Part shown: one piece after another, positions 1 through 11,540 of the stretch
Position numbering within the stretch: position 1 is the stretch's first letter
How the letters are laid out: each line of letters begins with the position of its first letter
Assembly: GCA_037013495.1 (NCBI GenBank)
Contig: CM072805.1
Location: 23,628,669-23,692,668, forward strand
Direction: 5' to 3'
Source of the DNA: Hippophae tibetana
Lineage: Eukaryota > Streptophyta > Magnoliopsida > Rosales > Elaeagnaceae
DNA length: 64,000 bases
Program-made: the position numbers and the translations under genes
The notes under the pieces: model-generated
The model's input: only the letters and a program-made list of their open reading frames with translations
Databases searched by the model: none
Told to the model about the DNA's origin: nothing

Positions 1-2376
1 TGGAAACAATCTCAAACGAGAGTTAAATAAAAGAACTTTCATTCCAGGGTGAAGAGTCTTAGGAACTAGCCTCTTGTCATGATAGTGCTTAGTACGCTCT
101 TTGTATAATTTGGCATTCTCATAGGCTTCATTCCTGATTTCTTCCAACTCATGAAGCTGGAGTAATCGTTTTTCACCTGCTTTATCTAAATCCATGTTTA
201 ACTCTTTAATTGCCCAGTAAGCCTTGTGTTCAAGTTCAACTGGAAGGTGGCACGCTTTCCCAAAGATTAACCGGTAAGGGCTCATCCCAATAGGTGTTTT
301 GTAAGCGGTGCGGTATGCCCATAAGGCATCATTTAACTTAATTGCCCAATCCTTCCTTGAAGGACGCACAATGCGTTCCAATATTCCCTTAATTTGCCTA
401 TTACTTACTTCCACTAAACCGGAAGTTTGAGGGTGATATGGAGTAGCTACTTTATGTGTGATGTTGTACTTGTTTAGTACTCCATCAAAGAGTTTGTTAC
501 AAAAATGGCTACCTCCATCACTTATTATAGCTCTAGGCGTTCCGAACCTACTAAATATTAAATCTTTCAAGAATTTCACAACAACATTAGCATCATTGGT
601 TTTGGTGGGGATAGCTTCTACCCACTTGGATACATAATCCACAGCAACCAAAATGTATTGAAAACCATTAGATGGGGGAAAAGGACCCATAAAGTCAATC
701 CCTCATACATCAAAGCGTTCAACAACTAAATTAGATGTCAAAGGCATTTCATCTCTTTTGCTTATGTTTCCTGTTCTTTGACATCTATCACATTGTGCAC
801 AAAACATATGAGCATCTTTAAAAAGAGTGGGCCAAAAGAATCCAGACGGTAATACCTTACGGGCTGTCTTTTCACCACCAAAATGACCCCCACAATGAAG
901 TTCATGACAAAAAGTTAGAATGCTCTTATGTTCTTCTTCAGGTACACATCTCCGGATGACTTGATCTTGACCAATCTTGTATAAATAAGGGTCATCCCAG
1001 AAATAGTCCTTAATAGTTTTAAAAAACCTTTTCTTGTCCTGATATGAAGTGTTAGGTCGCAAAACACCAGTGGCAAGATAGTTTACAATATCAGCATACC
1101 ATGGGTTCGGACCTATGAAAAATAACTGTTCATCAGGAAAGGTTTCAACTATATCTTCATTACTCTCATCTTTAAGAGAATTGAAGTCAGAAATCAACCT
1201 AGACAAATGGTCAGCTACTAAGTTTTCACTGCCTTTCTTATCCTTGATTTCTAGGTCAAATTCTTGTAAGAGTAAGACCCACCTGATTAATCTTGGCTTG
1301 GAATTTGGTTTACTTAATAGGTATCTTAAAGCAGCATGATCAGAATGCACAATCACTTTAGATCCTACTAAATAAGACCGAAATTTGTCTAAAGAGAATA
1401 CTATAGCCAAGAATTCCTTTTCAGTGGTGGTATAATTCATTTGGGCATCATTGAGTGTTTTGCTAGCATAGTAGATGACATGCAAACGCTTATCCACTCT
1501 TTGTCCCAGGACTGCTCCTATAGTATAATCAGAAGTGTCACACATTATTTCAAAAGGTAAAGACCAGTTTGGTGCCATAATAACAGGGGTAGATGTTAGT
1601 TTATCTTTCAAGGTATTAAAGGAAATAAGACAGTCATTGTTGAAATCAAAATAAGCATCTTTGGATAGCAAGTTACATAAGGGACGACTTATTTTAGAGA
1701 AATCTTTAATAAATCGTCTGTAAAATCCTGCATGTCGTAAGAAGCTTCTTATTCCCTTCACAGATGTAGGGTGAGGTAGTTTGGATATCAATTCAACTTT
1801 TGCCTTATCAACTTCAATACCCTTGTTTGAAATTATATGTCCTAAAACTATCCCTTGTTGAACCATAAAATGACTTTTCTCCCAACTAAGGGTGAGATTG
1901 CATTCAATGCATCTTTCTAAAACCAAAGTCAATTTATGTAAGCAATCATCAAATGAGTTCCCAAAGACAGAGAAATCGTCCATGAAAATCTCAATGAATT
2001 TTTCCACTATGTCCGAGAAAATAGATATCATGCATCTCTGGAAAGTGGCAGGGGCATTGCATAACCCAAATGGCATTCTGCGAAAAGAAAATGTCTCAAA
2101 AGGACATGTAAATGTGGTCTTTTCCTGATCTTCTGGTGCTATGGGTACTTGATAATATCCAGACAATCCATCCAAAATACAGTAAAATTCGTGCCCAGCT
2201 AATCTTTCCAACATTTGATCAATGAATGGAAGAGGAAAGTGATCCTTTTTCGTATATAAATTTAGTTTCCTAAAATCTATACACATTATCCATCCAATGA
2301 TTATTCTAGTGGGCACTAATTCACTTTTGTCATTTTTAACAATTGTTATCCCAGATTTCTTTGGTACCACATGCAC
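1..2376 (-). pseudogene. Athila pol remnant: reverse transcriptase, RNase H, integrase
   Basis: A long open stretch at 703-2376 encodes, in order, reverse transcriptase (with the catalytic FMDDFSVFG motif), RNase H, and the integrase HHCC zinc finger ([10 protein letters not shown] followed by CAQCDRC). Integrase core wording continues at 1-700 (for example DGGSHFCN and HPQTSG). The whole is a broken fossil with a few breaks and runs off the left edge. Confidence 0.88.
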
Positions 2377-2621
2377 TGGACTAACCCACTTACTATCCCA
2401 GAAATTTGTTTTTTTTTACTATTCATGAACGGTAAAAATTTTTATTCAAATTTCAAATTATTTTTACTATAAAAAAAATTATTTATTTTATTTTTTATTT
2501 TTTTATTTCTTATGAATTTTGAAATTTGATTATTATTTTTTTATTATTAAAAAAATCACAATTATTTACACCACAAAAATGTTTTTAAAATTTTGATAAA
2601 TAATTTAAAACGCTATTCCTT

Positions 2622-2638
2622 CCCCGGCAACGGTGCCA
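2622..2638 (-). other. tRNA-Asp primer-binding site of the Athila-type element
   Basis: Minus strand TGGCACCGTTGCCGGGG is complementary, with one mismatch, to the 3' end of plant tRNA-Asp including its CCA tail. It sits just inside the 5' LTR. This fixes the lineage and the LTR edge. Confidence 0.85.
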
Positions 2639-2644
2639 AAAACT

Positions 2645-4536
2645 TGATGAGCAAAAACCGGCATCGCCGATTCTTGCCAATACTTTGGTTTTAATATTTA
2701 TAAAACTCTCGCAAGTGCACGAATCATTTCGTAGAAAATGATAAGTATACTCCTAAGGTCGATCTAAGGAAGGAATGTATGTGGTTTTTAATTTATTATT
2801 CAAACTTTTAAAAACGAAATTAAATCCTAAACATCCTGTCACGATAGTTTGGTTTTTGTGTTCCTAATCTAATAACATAAAAATAAACGTATATACAGAT
2901 TAATTAAATATAATCTAATAACATAAAAATAAACATAGATACAAATTCAATAAATATTTATCTAAAAATAAATATAAATACAGATTCAATAAATATTTAT
3001 GCAAATTTTATCATTTATATTAGTGGAGTATTTATGGATATAATAACTAAATTAATTATGCTTGCTCACATTATCTAGGTTATTAAAGATATAAATTGAT
3101 ATTTTATTGATTCTCTCTTTTTATATAAATATCACCTTTGATGGGGTTAGATATTCTTTGTTAACTAAACAAATCAATTAACACCTATGGGTGGGGTTGA
3201 TAACTAATTTGGTTAATTAAATTAATTCCTTTTTCTAAGAGATTTGAAAATGAACCATTTAAATGCCACATTTGGTGGGGTTAGACAGTTTAAACTTTAT
3301 TCAAGGTGTCCAAATTAAACATAAGAATTTAATTATCCGAGTACTAACTTTCAAGTTTTAAAACCACTATTGAAAACATGTTGTCAATACATTTTCACAT
3401 AATAATTCTTATAAAAACTTTTGAAATAGAGTTTCACTCTAACTACCGGGCGATTGTACCAACAAATAAAAGAGCACTACTCTAAATTAGACCGGATAAC
3501 TAAACCTTAAAATCTAATTTTCAGATTTAAGTTTGTAATGAAAAATAATATATTTCTCTCTAACATTCTTAATATAAAATCTTGAATAAAAATAAAATCA
3601 ATTCATTTTAGAATTTTTTACCTATTTAATATTTCGCAAGCATAACAACGTTATTATTACATCATGATTATAAATAGCCAGCACAGTTTAAATTTAATCA
3701 CAGACAAATTAAATATAACATGTAAGAATAAAGCATAAAAAATAACTATAAAGAAAATAAAATCCTTACAGAACTTCGACCCTATTCCCGTTGCTGGAAA
3801 ACCTCCAAGCGGAATTTGCACTTCCATTTATTGAATCAAAAAGCTAATAAATTACAAAAACATTACAAGTTCCTCTCAAAAAGAGAAGAACTCTAAAACT
3901 AAGAGAATTGAACTGAAAACTAAGAAAGAAACTAAGAAAAGCTTAGAAACTAAGAAAGAAACTAAGAAAAACTCAAAAACTAAGAAATGAGAGAAAGAAA
4001 GAAGAGAGAAGTGTGTTTTGAAGTGAAGGGAAGGGGGGTATTTATAGGTGAGGATGGAGAGAAAAAATGAGTAAAAAAATGTAAAAACGCGTAATGGAAA
4101 TGCTGAGGTCATTAATGACGTCATGGGGCGGGGGGCTGTCGCTGCGTGCAGCTCGGCGTGCGTGAACAGTAGCCACGCGCTGAGGCGTGCGCGGATTGGG
4201 GTGCGCGGGCATGGGCGCTGGGGCGCGCGGCTGGGTAGCTGGGCACGATTTTCTCCTTTTTGACATTTTTGACCCATTTTGTCCAATTTTTCCATGTTTG
4301 TTGACCTTTCCCCACTTATTTATTAATATATTTGTGATATATTGCTTCAAGTATTACTCTTTGAGTCTTTAAGTTGCGTTTTTAAGCCAAAATACCTGAA
4401 AAACAATAAAAATACCCGTGATTCCGAAAAAGACAAATTTATATAAATATATGATAAAACATATAAATATATATATTTTTAATCAATTAATGTGCATAAA
4501 ATCATGGTTATTTTAGTGCTTTTTGAGCACTCATCA
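2645..4536 (-). repeat. 5' LTR of the Athila-type element (1892 bp)
   Basis: The unit is bounded by a 7-bp terminal inverted repeat: plus-strand TGATGAG at 2645-2651 and CTCATCA at 4530-4536. The inner edge lies 6 bp from the tRNA-Asp binding site, as expected for a 5' LTR. The length is typical of Athila and related Ty3 lineages. Small ORFs inside it (for example around 3876-4350) are not supported as genes. The GC-rich stretch at 4085-4245 stands out from the AT-rich remainder. Confidence 0.85.
4038..4047 (-). promoter_or_regulatory. Putative LTR TATA box (CTATAAATAC)
   Basis: The minus strand reads CTATAAATACC about 490 bp into the LTR, the usual place for the U3/R promoter. No other TATA match this good was seen in the LTR. 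It is a sequence match only; there is no transcript evidence. Confidence 0.5.
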
Positions 4537-4559
4537 ATGCATATAAACTATATTAATTA

Positions 4560-6745
4560 GGTAAAAAAATTGGATCGCTCATAAGAAGATCAAGAGTATC
4601 AATATAAATAAAGTATTGGAATTGATATAGATTGACATCATAGGTCTTATGAGAACTGAAAGTATTAGAAGTGAGAAATATATCATAGTTACAGTAGATG
4701 ATTTTTCTTACTATACTTGGGTAGACTTTTTTAAAGATAAGTCAAATGTTTTTAATTTCTTCACCTTCTATTATACAAGAGTGCATGTCAAAACGGGTAA
4801 CAAAATAATAACCATCAAAATATTGAGAATAGACTATGAAAAAGAGTTTGAATTTATCAAGTATGTTGAATTCTACAAGGAACATGTATCTTTCATGAAT
4901 TCTTTACTCCTATCACACCTCAACAAAATGGAGTAGTTGATAGGAAAAATAGGATACTCCATGAGGTGGCTAAGGTAATGCTATATGCTAAAGGAGTCTC
5001 AAAAAGGTTTTGGGTTGAAGCTATAAACATCGCATGCCATACTATAAATCGTGTATATGTTAACCTAGATACAAATCAAACTCCCTATAAGATATAGAGA
5101 GGTAAGAAACCCAATTTAAAATCCATGCATGTTTTCTTAAGTAAATGCTATATATATAGGAATCGAGAAAAATTGGGTAAGTTTGATTCAATAAGTTATA
5201 AAGGTATATTTCTTGGTTATTCCTTAAGTAGTATAGCCTATAGAGTCTTTAATTGTAAAACTAATGTTGTCATGGAATCCATAAATGTCGTTATAAATGA
5301 TGCAAGTAAGCAAATTATAGGTGAAAAAGTTAATAATGTAACAAATCATAACTAGTGACATAATTGGAAACAAAAGAATAGAAGTTTGAGGAGAAAGAAG
5401 AAAAGAAGGAAGAAGTACCAACGTCACCAATGATAAATCCAACCATTACCTTAAAAAATTATTCTATTAAGAATATAATTGGAGACCATGATACGAGCAT
5501 GGTAACAAAAAGAAGACAAATAAGTAAGGTAACCCATTTATGCTATATTTTTCAGTTCAAACCAAAAATGTGAATGATGCCCTTAGGGATGAATTTTGGA
5601 TAAATGTCATATAGGATGAGTTAACTCAATTTGAAATAAATCATGTGTGGATATTAGTATCTAAGCCTAAAAATAAAAATGTTATAGGAACTAAATAAGT
5701 GTTCAAAAATAAATTTGATGAGCATGACATTGTTGTTAGAAATAAGAATATGTTAATAGCTCAAGGCTACATGCAAGTAGGAGTTAAATTTGATGAAAAA
5801 TTTGCATATGTAGCTAGGTTAAATTCAATTAAGATTTTACTTGAAATTACTTGTCACATAAAATTCAAATTATATCAAATGGATATTAAATATGCCTTTC
5901 TAAATGGATTTTTGAATGAAGAGGTATACGTGGAACAACTAAAACGGCTTTTTTTATCAAAAAATTTCAAATCACGTTTACAAACTTAACAAAGCCCTTT
6001 ATGATTTGAAACAAGTTCCTCAAGCGTGGTACAAGAGGCTTACCAACTATCTCTTGAATAAGAAATTTATTTGAGAGAGAGTTAATAAGATTATTCATCA
6101 TAAAGAGTAGTGATGAGATCTCCATTGCTTAAATTTATGTGGATGATAGATTTTGGATCTATATCTAGTACATTTATGGATGATTTGTGCATATCATGAC
6201 AAATGAATTTGAAATGTCTATGGTAGGTGATATGACCTTCTTTCTTGGTTTGTAAATCAAATAATCTCATAATGATATATTTATTTCTCAAACCAAGTAT
6301 GCTTGCAACCTTATTAAAAGGTTTGGCCTTGAAACTAGCAAGCCATTAAGAAATCCTTTAGGAACTAGCACAAAAATTACAAAGAACACTCAAGGTAAAA
6401 GTGTTGATTAAACTCTTTATAGAAGTATGATAGGTAGTTTACTTTACCTCTTTACAAGTAGGGCTGATATATGTTTTAGCATCGGTGTGTGTGCTCATTA
6501 TCAAGCCAACCCTAACGAATCACGCTTAAAAATTTAAAGAGAATTATTAGGGATATTTCAAAAACAAATAATTATGATTTAAATTTTACTATTGACACAA
6601 ATTGTAAAGTAATTGGTTATACAAATGCTGATTGAGTAGGAAACCAATATAATAAGAAGAGCACATCAGATGGTTGCTTTGACATTGAGAACAACTTAGT
6701 ATCCTAACATGGTAAAAAATAGAACTCCATCTCACTCTATACTAG
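4560..6745 (+). pseudogene. Sirevirus-like Ty1/copia pol remnant: integrase, reverse transcriptase, RNase H
   Basis: Plus-strand translations show integrase core (YIIVTVDDFSYYTWV), the linker wording typical of Sireviruses (GYSLSSIAYRVFN), reverse transcriptase (LYQMDIKYAFLNGFLNEEVYVEQ) and an RNase H end near 6620-6740. Many breaks are present, so this is an old, dead copy. Its 5' part is absent; the Athila LTR lies immediately to the left. Assignment to Sirevirus rests on the linker motif and on the envelope-like remnant downstream. Confidence 0.8.
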
Positions 6746-7680
6746 TAAGTGACATATTAGGATCGATATTTACTTGATCATATTCATACACATAAGATAC
6801 ATGATATTTCCTACATGAAGTTTAATGATTTCCTCTTATATGCTACACATTAATCTCTCTCTACAATGGAACCATATGCATCATATACTTAGATTTTAAA
6901 AAATATATAGCAATGAAACTGTGTTCTCCCTGTCTTAGATGTATTAATTTGTACTATATATTCCTTAACATTTCATAGATTAATTGTTTAGACACATTTA
7001 GATGATCTTAAATTACTTTCTGCTTACTTATGTGTGATTGTCGATATGCCATTATATGTCTATAATGACTAATATGTTTAGAATTTTTTGCTCGCATTTG
7101 CAAATTTTTTATTGAAATTAGACCTTTTTCTCTTCTATGGATTATGTGATATGATACTTTTTTTGGGACATTATTTGATTTAGGGATAATTCTTGTTTTT
7201 TTTCTTCATTTTATGGCCTATTTTTTTATGAAAATACTATTAGCGGGATCGATCCCTCAAGAATAGAGATCGATTTATGCTCAAGGTGGATCAATCCCCC
7301 TACTCTAGCTATATATTTCCCCAGCTTAGATTGATCCCTATTTGCATCCCCTTTCTCTTAAATATCCTAAATTGCTCGAAACTTCACCAAAACTCACGAT
7401 TTTGCTACCATTCAACTCAATTTGAAGCCTACTTTTGTATTATAGGATAAAACCTCACAAAAAAAAACTTCTCCACTGAAAAAATCATAAATCAATTCGA
7501 TCCAACTTTTAAAAAAAATCAAAAATCTTGCATTTTGTGTGTTGTTTCTTCCATCAAATACCAAATTTACTTACCTCAACTAGTGATCTGCAAAACCCAT
7601 CCAAAGATTCCATATATAATCCAATTTCCTAAAAATTGTAGATTTGACCCCAAACTTTTTCAAAATTATAGTTTGACCCA
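6746..7680. other. Non-coding stretch between pol and the envelope-like remnant
   Basis: AT-rich DNA with no gene seen. It contains a small cluster of GATCGATCC-like words at about 7246-7340, echoed downstream at 9480-9810. Probably the inner part of the same decayed element. Confidence 0.4.
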
Positions 7681-8829
7681 ATGGCACCCTGATGCACCTA
7701 TAACTCACTGAACGTTTCCAATGTCACCGCACCTCATAGTGAACACTTTTTACTTTTGGAAGGTGGCCAAAGGTATAAAAAAAATTGGTCACGTTCCTTA
7801 TTTGTTGAAATGCAAATTGTGCTAGAAGATTTTCAGGAAGTTGGTATATCCTAAAAATTGATATCATTGAGATGGGATCAATTATTCAACCTTGGTCAAA
7901 TTGGGTCACAAATTTTGGTTTGGGTGTTCTATGCGAACATCCCTTTAGGAATTAGTGACCCTGGTCCTGAACAAGACAAAGTTTATGTAAGAGGGTAATT
8001 TGTGACTTTCATTGCCGACACCTTAAAGTAATTACTAGGGATTCCCCTTATATCACACCCTAAATTTGATCAATTAGTGGTGACTAAAAAACAATACAAT
8101 ATTGAGCTTGGTCTTTCGATTAGTTAAGTTGTGTCATTAGAAAAATTCAATCAGTTTAGTTTAAAACCATTCTATAAGGCTCTGAATTTGGTCATCAATG
8201 CCAACATACTACCTCGAAAACACATTGTTGAATTTTATGCTATCACGATTAAACTTATATATTGTATTGGTACAGGTAAATCAATAGATATTGGGAAATT
8301 AATATATGATTGCATCATCACCTGATCCCAACACCATAAAAAAAATATTGCAGTTTCACAGAGCTGCTTGATTTCCTTACTACTTCGTGAAGTTGGAATC
8401 TAATTTTCTCCAAATGAGCCTAAACTTGAAGGTCTTAGACCCATCAAAAACTCTTCACTTTTAAAGTCCAACACCCTTTCCTCGACTAACTTTTCTAAAA
8501 GTGATTCGCATCCACCTTCAACTGAAGAACTCGATAGTGCCAACTTAGGTGACTTGTATACTCATGCTCCACAAGATGAAAAGATATATAGTTCCACTTC
8601 TTCTGATATTCATTCCCTCTATAATAATGTAGCTTATTTTGGAGAACATTTGGGAGTCTTTCATACTAAAATGGAATCTATAAATACAAGACAAAAAGCC
8701 TTTAAAAATAAAATGAGAATCGAGATGAGAGGCATATGCACCAACATCTTGAACCAATATCAGAACTTTCGCACATATTTACACGTGTTCTCATCTAAAT
8801 TGAAAGATTTTATGGACAAAATTTTCTAA
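7681..8829 (+). pseudogene. Envelope-like / plant-transposon-protein ORF remnant downstream of Sirevirus pol
   Basis: Short same-strand stretches read WVFYANIPLG and DKVYVRG, followed by a region ending LIYDCIIT at 8131-8325. They resemble the ORF annotated in plants as 'envelope-like' or 'putative plant transposon protein', known from SIRE1-type elements where it follows pol. A Lys-rich, possibly coiled-coil tail lies at 8554-8829. It is broken in several places. It lies about 0.9 kb downstream of the copia RNase H on the same strand, which fits one element. Whether such proteins ever acted as envelopes is unknown. Confidence 0.55.
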
Positions 8830-10490
8830 ACTTCACCACCTTCATAGCTCATATTATTATCATATTTTTTTATTTATTATTATTTAAGCTAAATGTGTAT
8901 AAACTGATGGTGTGTTCTTATTATATTTGTAGTGTTTTATTTTTCCAACTGCTTGACTTTATTTATTCTTTTTGACATTTCTTGTGACAAAAAGTTAGAA
9001 GTAATGATAGATTATTTAATATAGTATACTTGCTCTTATTTAATATATTTCACCTATTTATATGATTTATTTTCACTTAATTACTTCACCTAATACTTGG
9101 AAAATTGGAATGTGCCTACAAGTCAACCTGCTCCAATTTTAAGACTAGTTTCACTATATAAATTAGGATTAAAATGTGTTTACTTATATTTTGAGTAAAC
9201 TTGTAGTGAGAGAGAGCTACTTTTTCCCATGAAAATACCAAATGAGGAGTTTGAGTGGTTCATGAGTGTTTGGTAATTTTACGGACATGAATTTTATATT
9301 GTAATTTCTTATCTCTTCACACTTTTGACAACAAGTATCAAGTTCACATCTATCTTATCATGGTTACATTGCTCAAATGATTTAAACTCAGGTACCATTG
9401 CATATATATTTAATTGCATTTCATATAGACACTTGGTTGGATCAATTCTAATATTGGATGACAAAGATATTAACATTTTTAATTTGATGGATCAATCCCC
9501 ATTATAGATAGATTGATCCCCCTATGGATCGATCCATAATTGATCCCACTTCGATCCTTGGTTCTCTGTATAAAATTGAACACATTAGTTTTGTACTAAG
9601 GATCGATCTTCCTTATAGATGGATAGATCCTTTTTTTGAAGGATCGATTAGACTTCGATCTTGAATAGATAATGTTCATTCTGCATAGTTTTTACAAGGA
9701 GATCTAAGGGAGGGATCAATCCCTACCCGAGACAGATCAATCCATCGTCTCGTTAGAATAACTCAGTTTTGGGATGGATCGATCCATCTCAAAAGGGATT
9801 GATCCCGCTATTGGAACTGATGTATTTACTCTTCTTTCTTTTTTAAACCCAATCAACACCCAACTATTAATATAATTATGCCACATCTTATGAGTGACCT
9901 TTTTCACTTTAAATTTTCTATAAATATGTCACTCATCTATTTATTTTACAAAAATAATTACGAAGCAATTTTTAGAACACAAAGTTTAACATTTAGTTTT
10001 TTTTTTATACTTTTGCTTATCCTCTTTTAGGCTTAATTTAATAGTCTCATATAGCATATTATATGATCATGCTAGTTTACATCTAAGCTTGTTTATTAAT
10101 TTTGGATCCTTGATGAAATTGTGCTTAAAATTATATTTATTCTAGGGTTTCATCATGCTTCTTGTTTGTATCTACATATATGAATGAAGTATATGATAGG
10201 ATTGTTAATTGCATTAGTACATCTAAAACATGCATAGTACTTGTGTTATTTGTGCTAACCTTTCAGGTTATTCCGTGGACGGGTTCGATAGGTTGAGAAG
10301 AGTTGATTGAAAATATTGGTCCAAATTTGTTCACCTACTTTAGAGATACTATGAAAAAGAGAATGAGATCTCATAATTAAGATGTACTAGGGCGTTATCA
10401 CTATAAGGGTAGTTTAAGACCTATTATACTTGAACATTATTTGTTCACAGTAGACATGTTAGGTGGTCCAAGTGAACTGATGGTTTTCCT
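8830..10490. other. 3' region of the decayed element, with GATCGATCC-like word cluster
   Basis: No gene is supported. Between about 9425 and 9810 the words GGATCAAT, GATCGATC and TTGATCCC recur many times with varied spacers. The 3' LTR boundary of the Sirevirus-like element could not be placed; it may end near 10490. Confidence 0.35.
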
Positions 10491-10985
10491 CTAAGTATTG
10501 TTGGTTTAGGTTTTTTCTACCTAAAATCGTGTGTGTTTTATTTAATTTTGTATTTACTATTTTACACGTGATTGTATGTATAATCGATCTATTTAGATTA
10601 TTAAACTATAAATTAATTAAAAATTAAAAATAAATTATTAACCTCTTTTTAGGTTAGTTATGTATATGTTATAAACTTTCAAGGAGGGATACGACTTCTC
10701 TCATCTTTTAAGAACCTAAATTTTAAATATAATATTTATAAAATTACAGATAAATTAATGTCATAAAATTAATTCATGTTACATCTAAATCTTTATTTTA
10801 ATTTTTATCATACAAAAACACGCTATAAAGTCTATATAATATGAATATATATATTCAAATATTATATATAATATTTTTTAAATAAAAAATAAAAAATATT
10901 ATTTTTTACTATTTATATGGTACCTCAATTAAAATTTTAGATCCATCAACTATAAAACACATATTTTGAAGTTATATAAAAAATA

Positions 10986-11011
10986 ATATATATATATATA
11001 TATATATATAT
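10986..11011. repeat. (TA)n microsatellite
   Basis: Uninterrupted TA run of about 13 units; a second run of about 11 units lies at 11124-11145. Both are in the AT-rich upstream region of the receptor gene. Confidence 0.9.
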
Positions 11012-11357
11012 TCTCAAAAAGAATTATAATATACAATTTAATTTAATTTAATAGTTATATTTTTAAGAATAACAACATTAGCTTAGGAAAGAAATGTTAT
11101 TTATTATTTTTAATTTTTTTATTATATATATATATATATATATATTAATTTTATATTTTATTAAATTAAAGTTTCACATGATTATATAATTAAGGAGGAA
11201 TGAATAATTTGTAGCCTGTGAAAATAGTTCAATCTCGTGGAAGTTAGGCTTACACTTAGGTTAACGTGTCAGCCGTGTCGCGCTATACGGCGTCGCATCT
11301 TCCAAAAAGCTATAATAAAATACACACACGGAGATGATAACAGACAGAGACAAACAA

Positions 11358-11494
11358 TGGAAAATAAAAAAAGTCCAGTCAAAAAAGCTGACCCTGAACT
11401 CCCTCACTTCCGAACGCAGCTAATGGCCTCTCACATTCCTAACCTTTCACCATCTTCTCCACAACACCCACCATTTCAACCTCATTTTTCTTAA
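11358..11494 (+). other. Possible upstream ORF in the receptor-gene leader
   Basis: An ATG at 11358 opens 45 codons that stop 46 bp before the main start at 11541. If transcription begins upstream of 11358 (a TATAATAAAA-like stretch lies near 11310), this would be an uORF able to lower translation of the main frame. The peptide has no recognisable domain, and the transcription start is unknown. Confidence 0.3.
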
Positions 11495-11540
11495 CAAGCC
11501 CTAAAAAATTTCCAAAACCCTGACTCTAGAAATCGAAATC

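Larger units (their letters stand above)
1..4536 (-). mobile_element. Athila-type Ty3/gypsy retrotransposon, 5' LTR plus part of pol (fossil)
   Basis: On the minus strand the order is 5' LTR (4536-2645), primer-binding site (2638-2622), then pol: reverse transcriptase and RNase H, then integrase running off the left edge. The reverse transcriptase has the wording of plant Athila elements ([39 protein letters not shown]). The binding site matches the 3' end of tRNA-Asp, as in Athila. Hardly any gag or protease space lies between LTR and pol, so the copy is broken and incomplete. The 3' LTR is outside the window, so LTR divergence and age cannot be judged. It abuts the Sirevirus-like remnant on the right and probably inserted into it. 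Confidence 0.9.

Noticed and set aside
3876-4350. Overlapping ORFs of 64-139 codons on both strands
   Set aside because: They lie inside the Athila LTR, in its GC-rich or purine-rich part, and read open in several frames at once. No domain is recognisable.
11237-11357. Longer start for the leader ORF (85 codons from 11237)
   Set aside because: It would need transcription from upstream of a TATA-like stretch near 11310; the shorter form from 11358 is more plausible.
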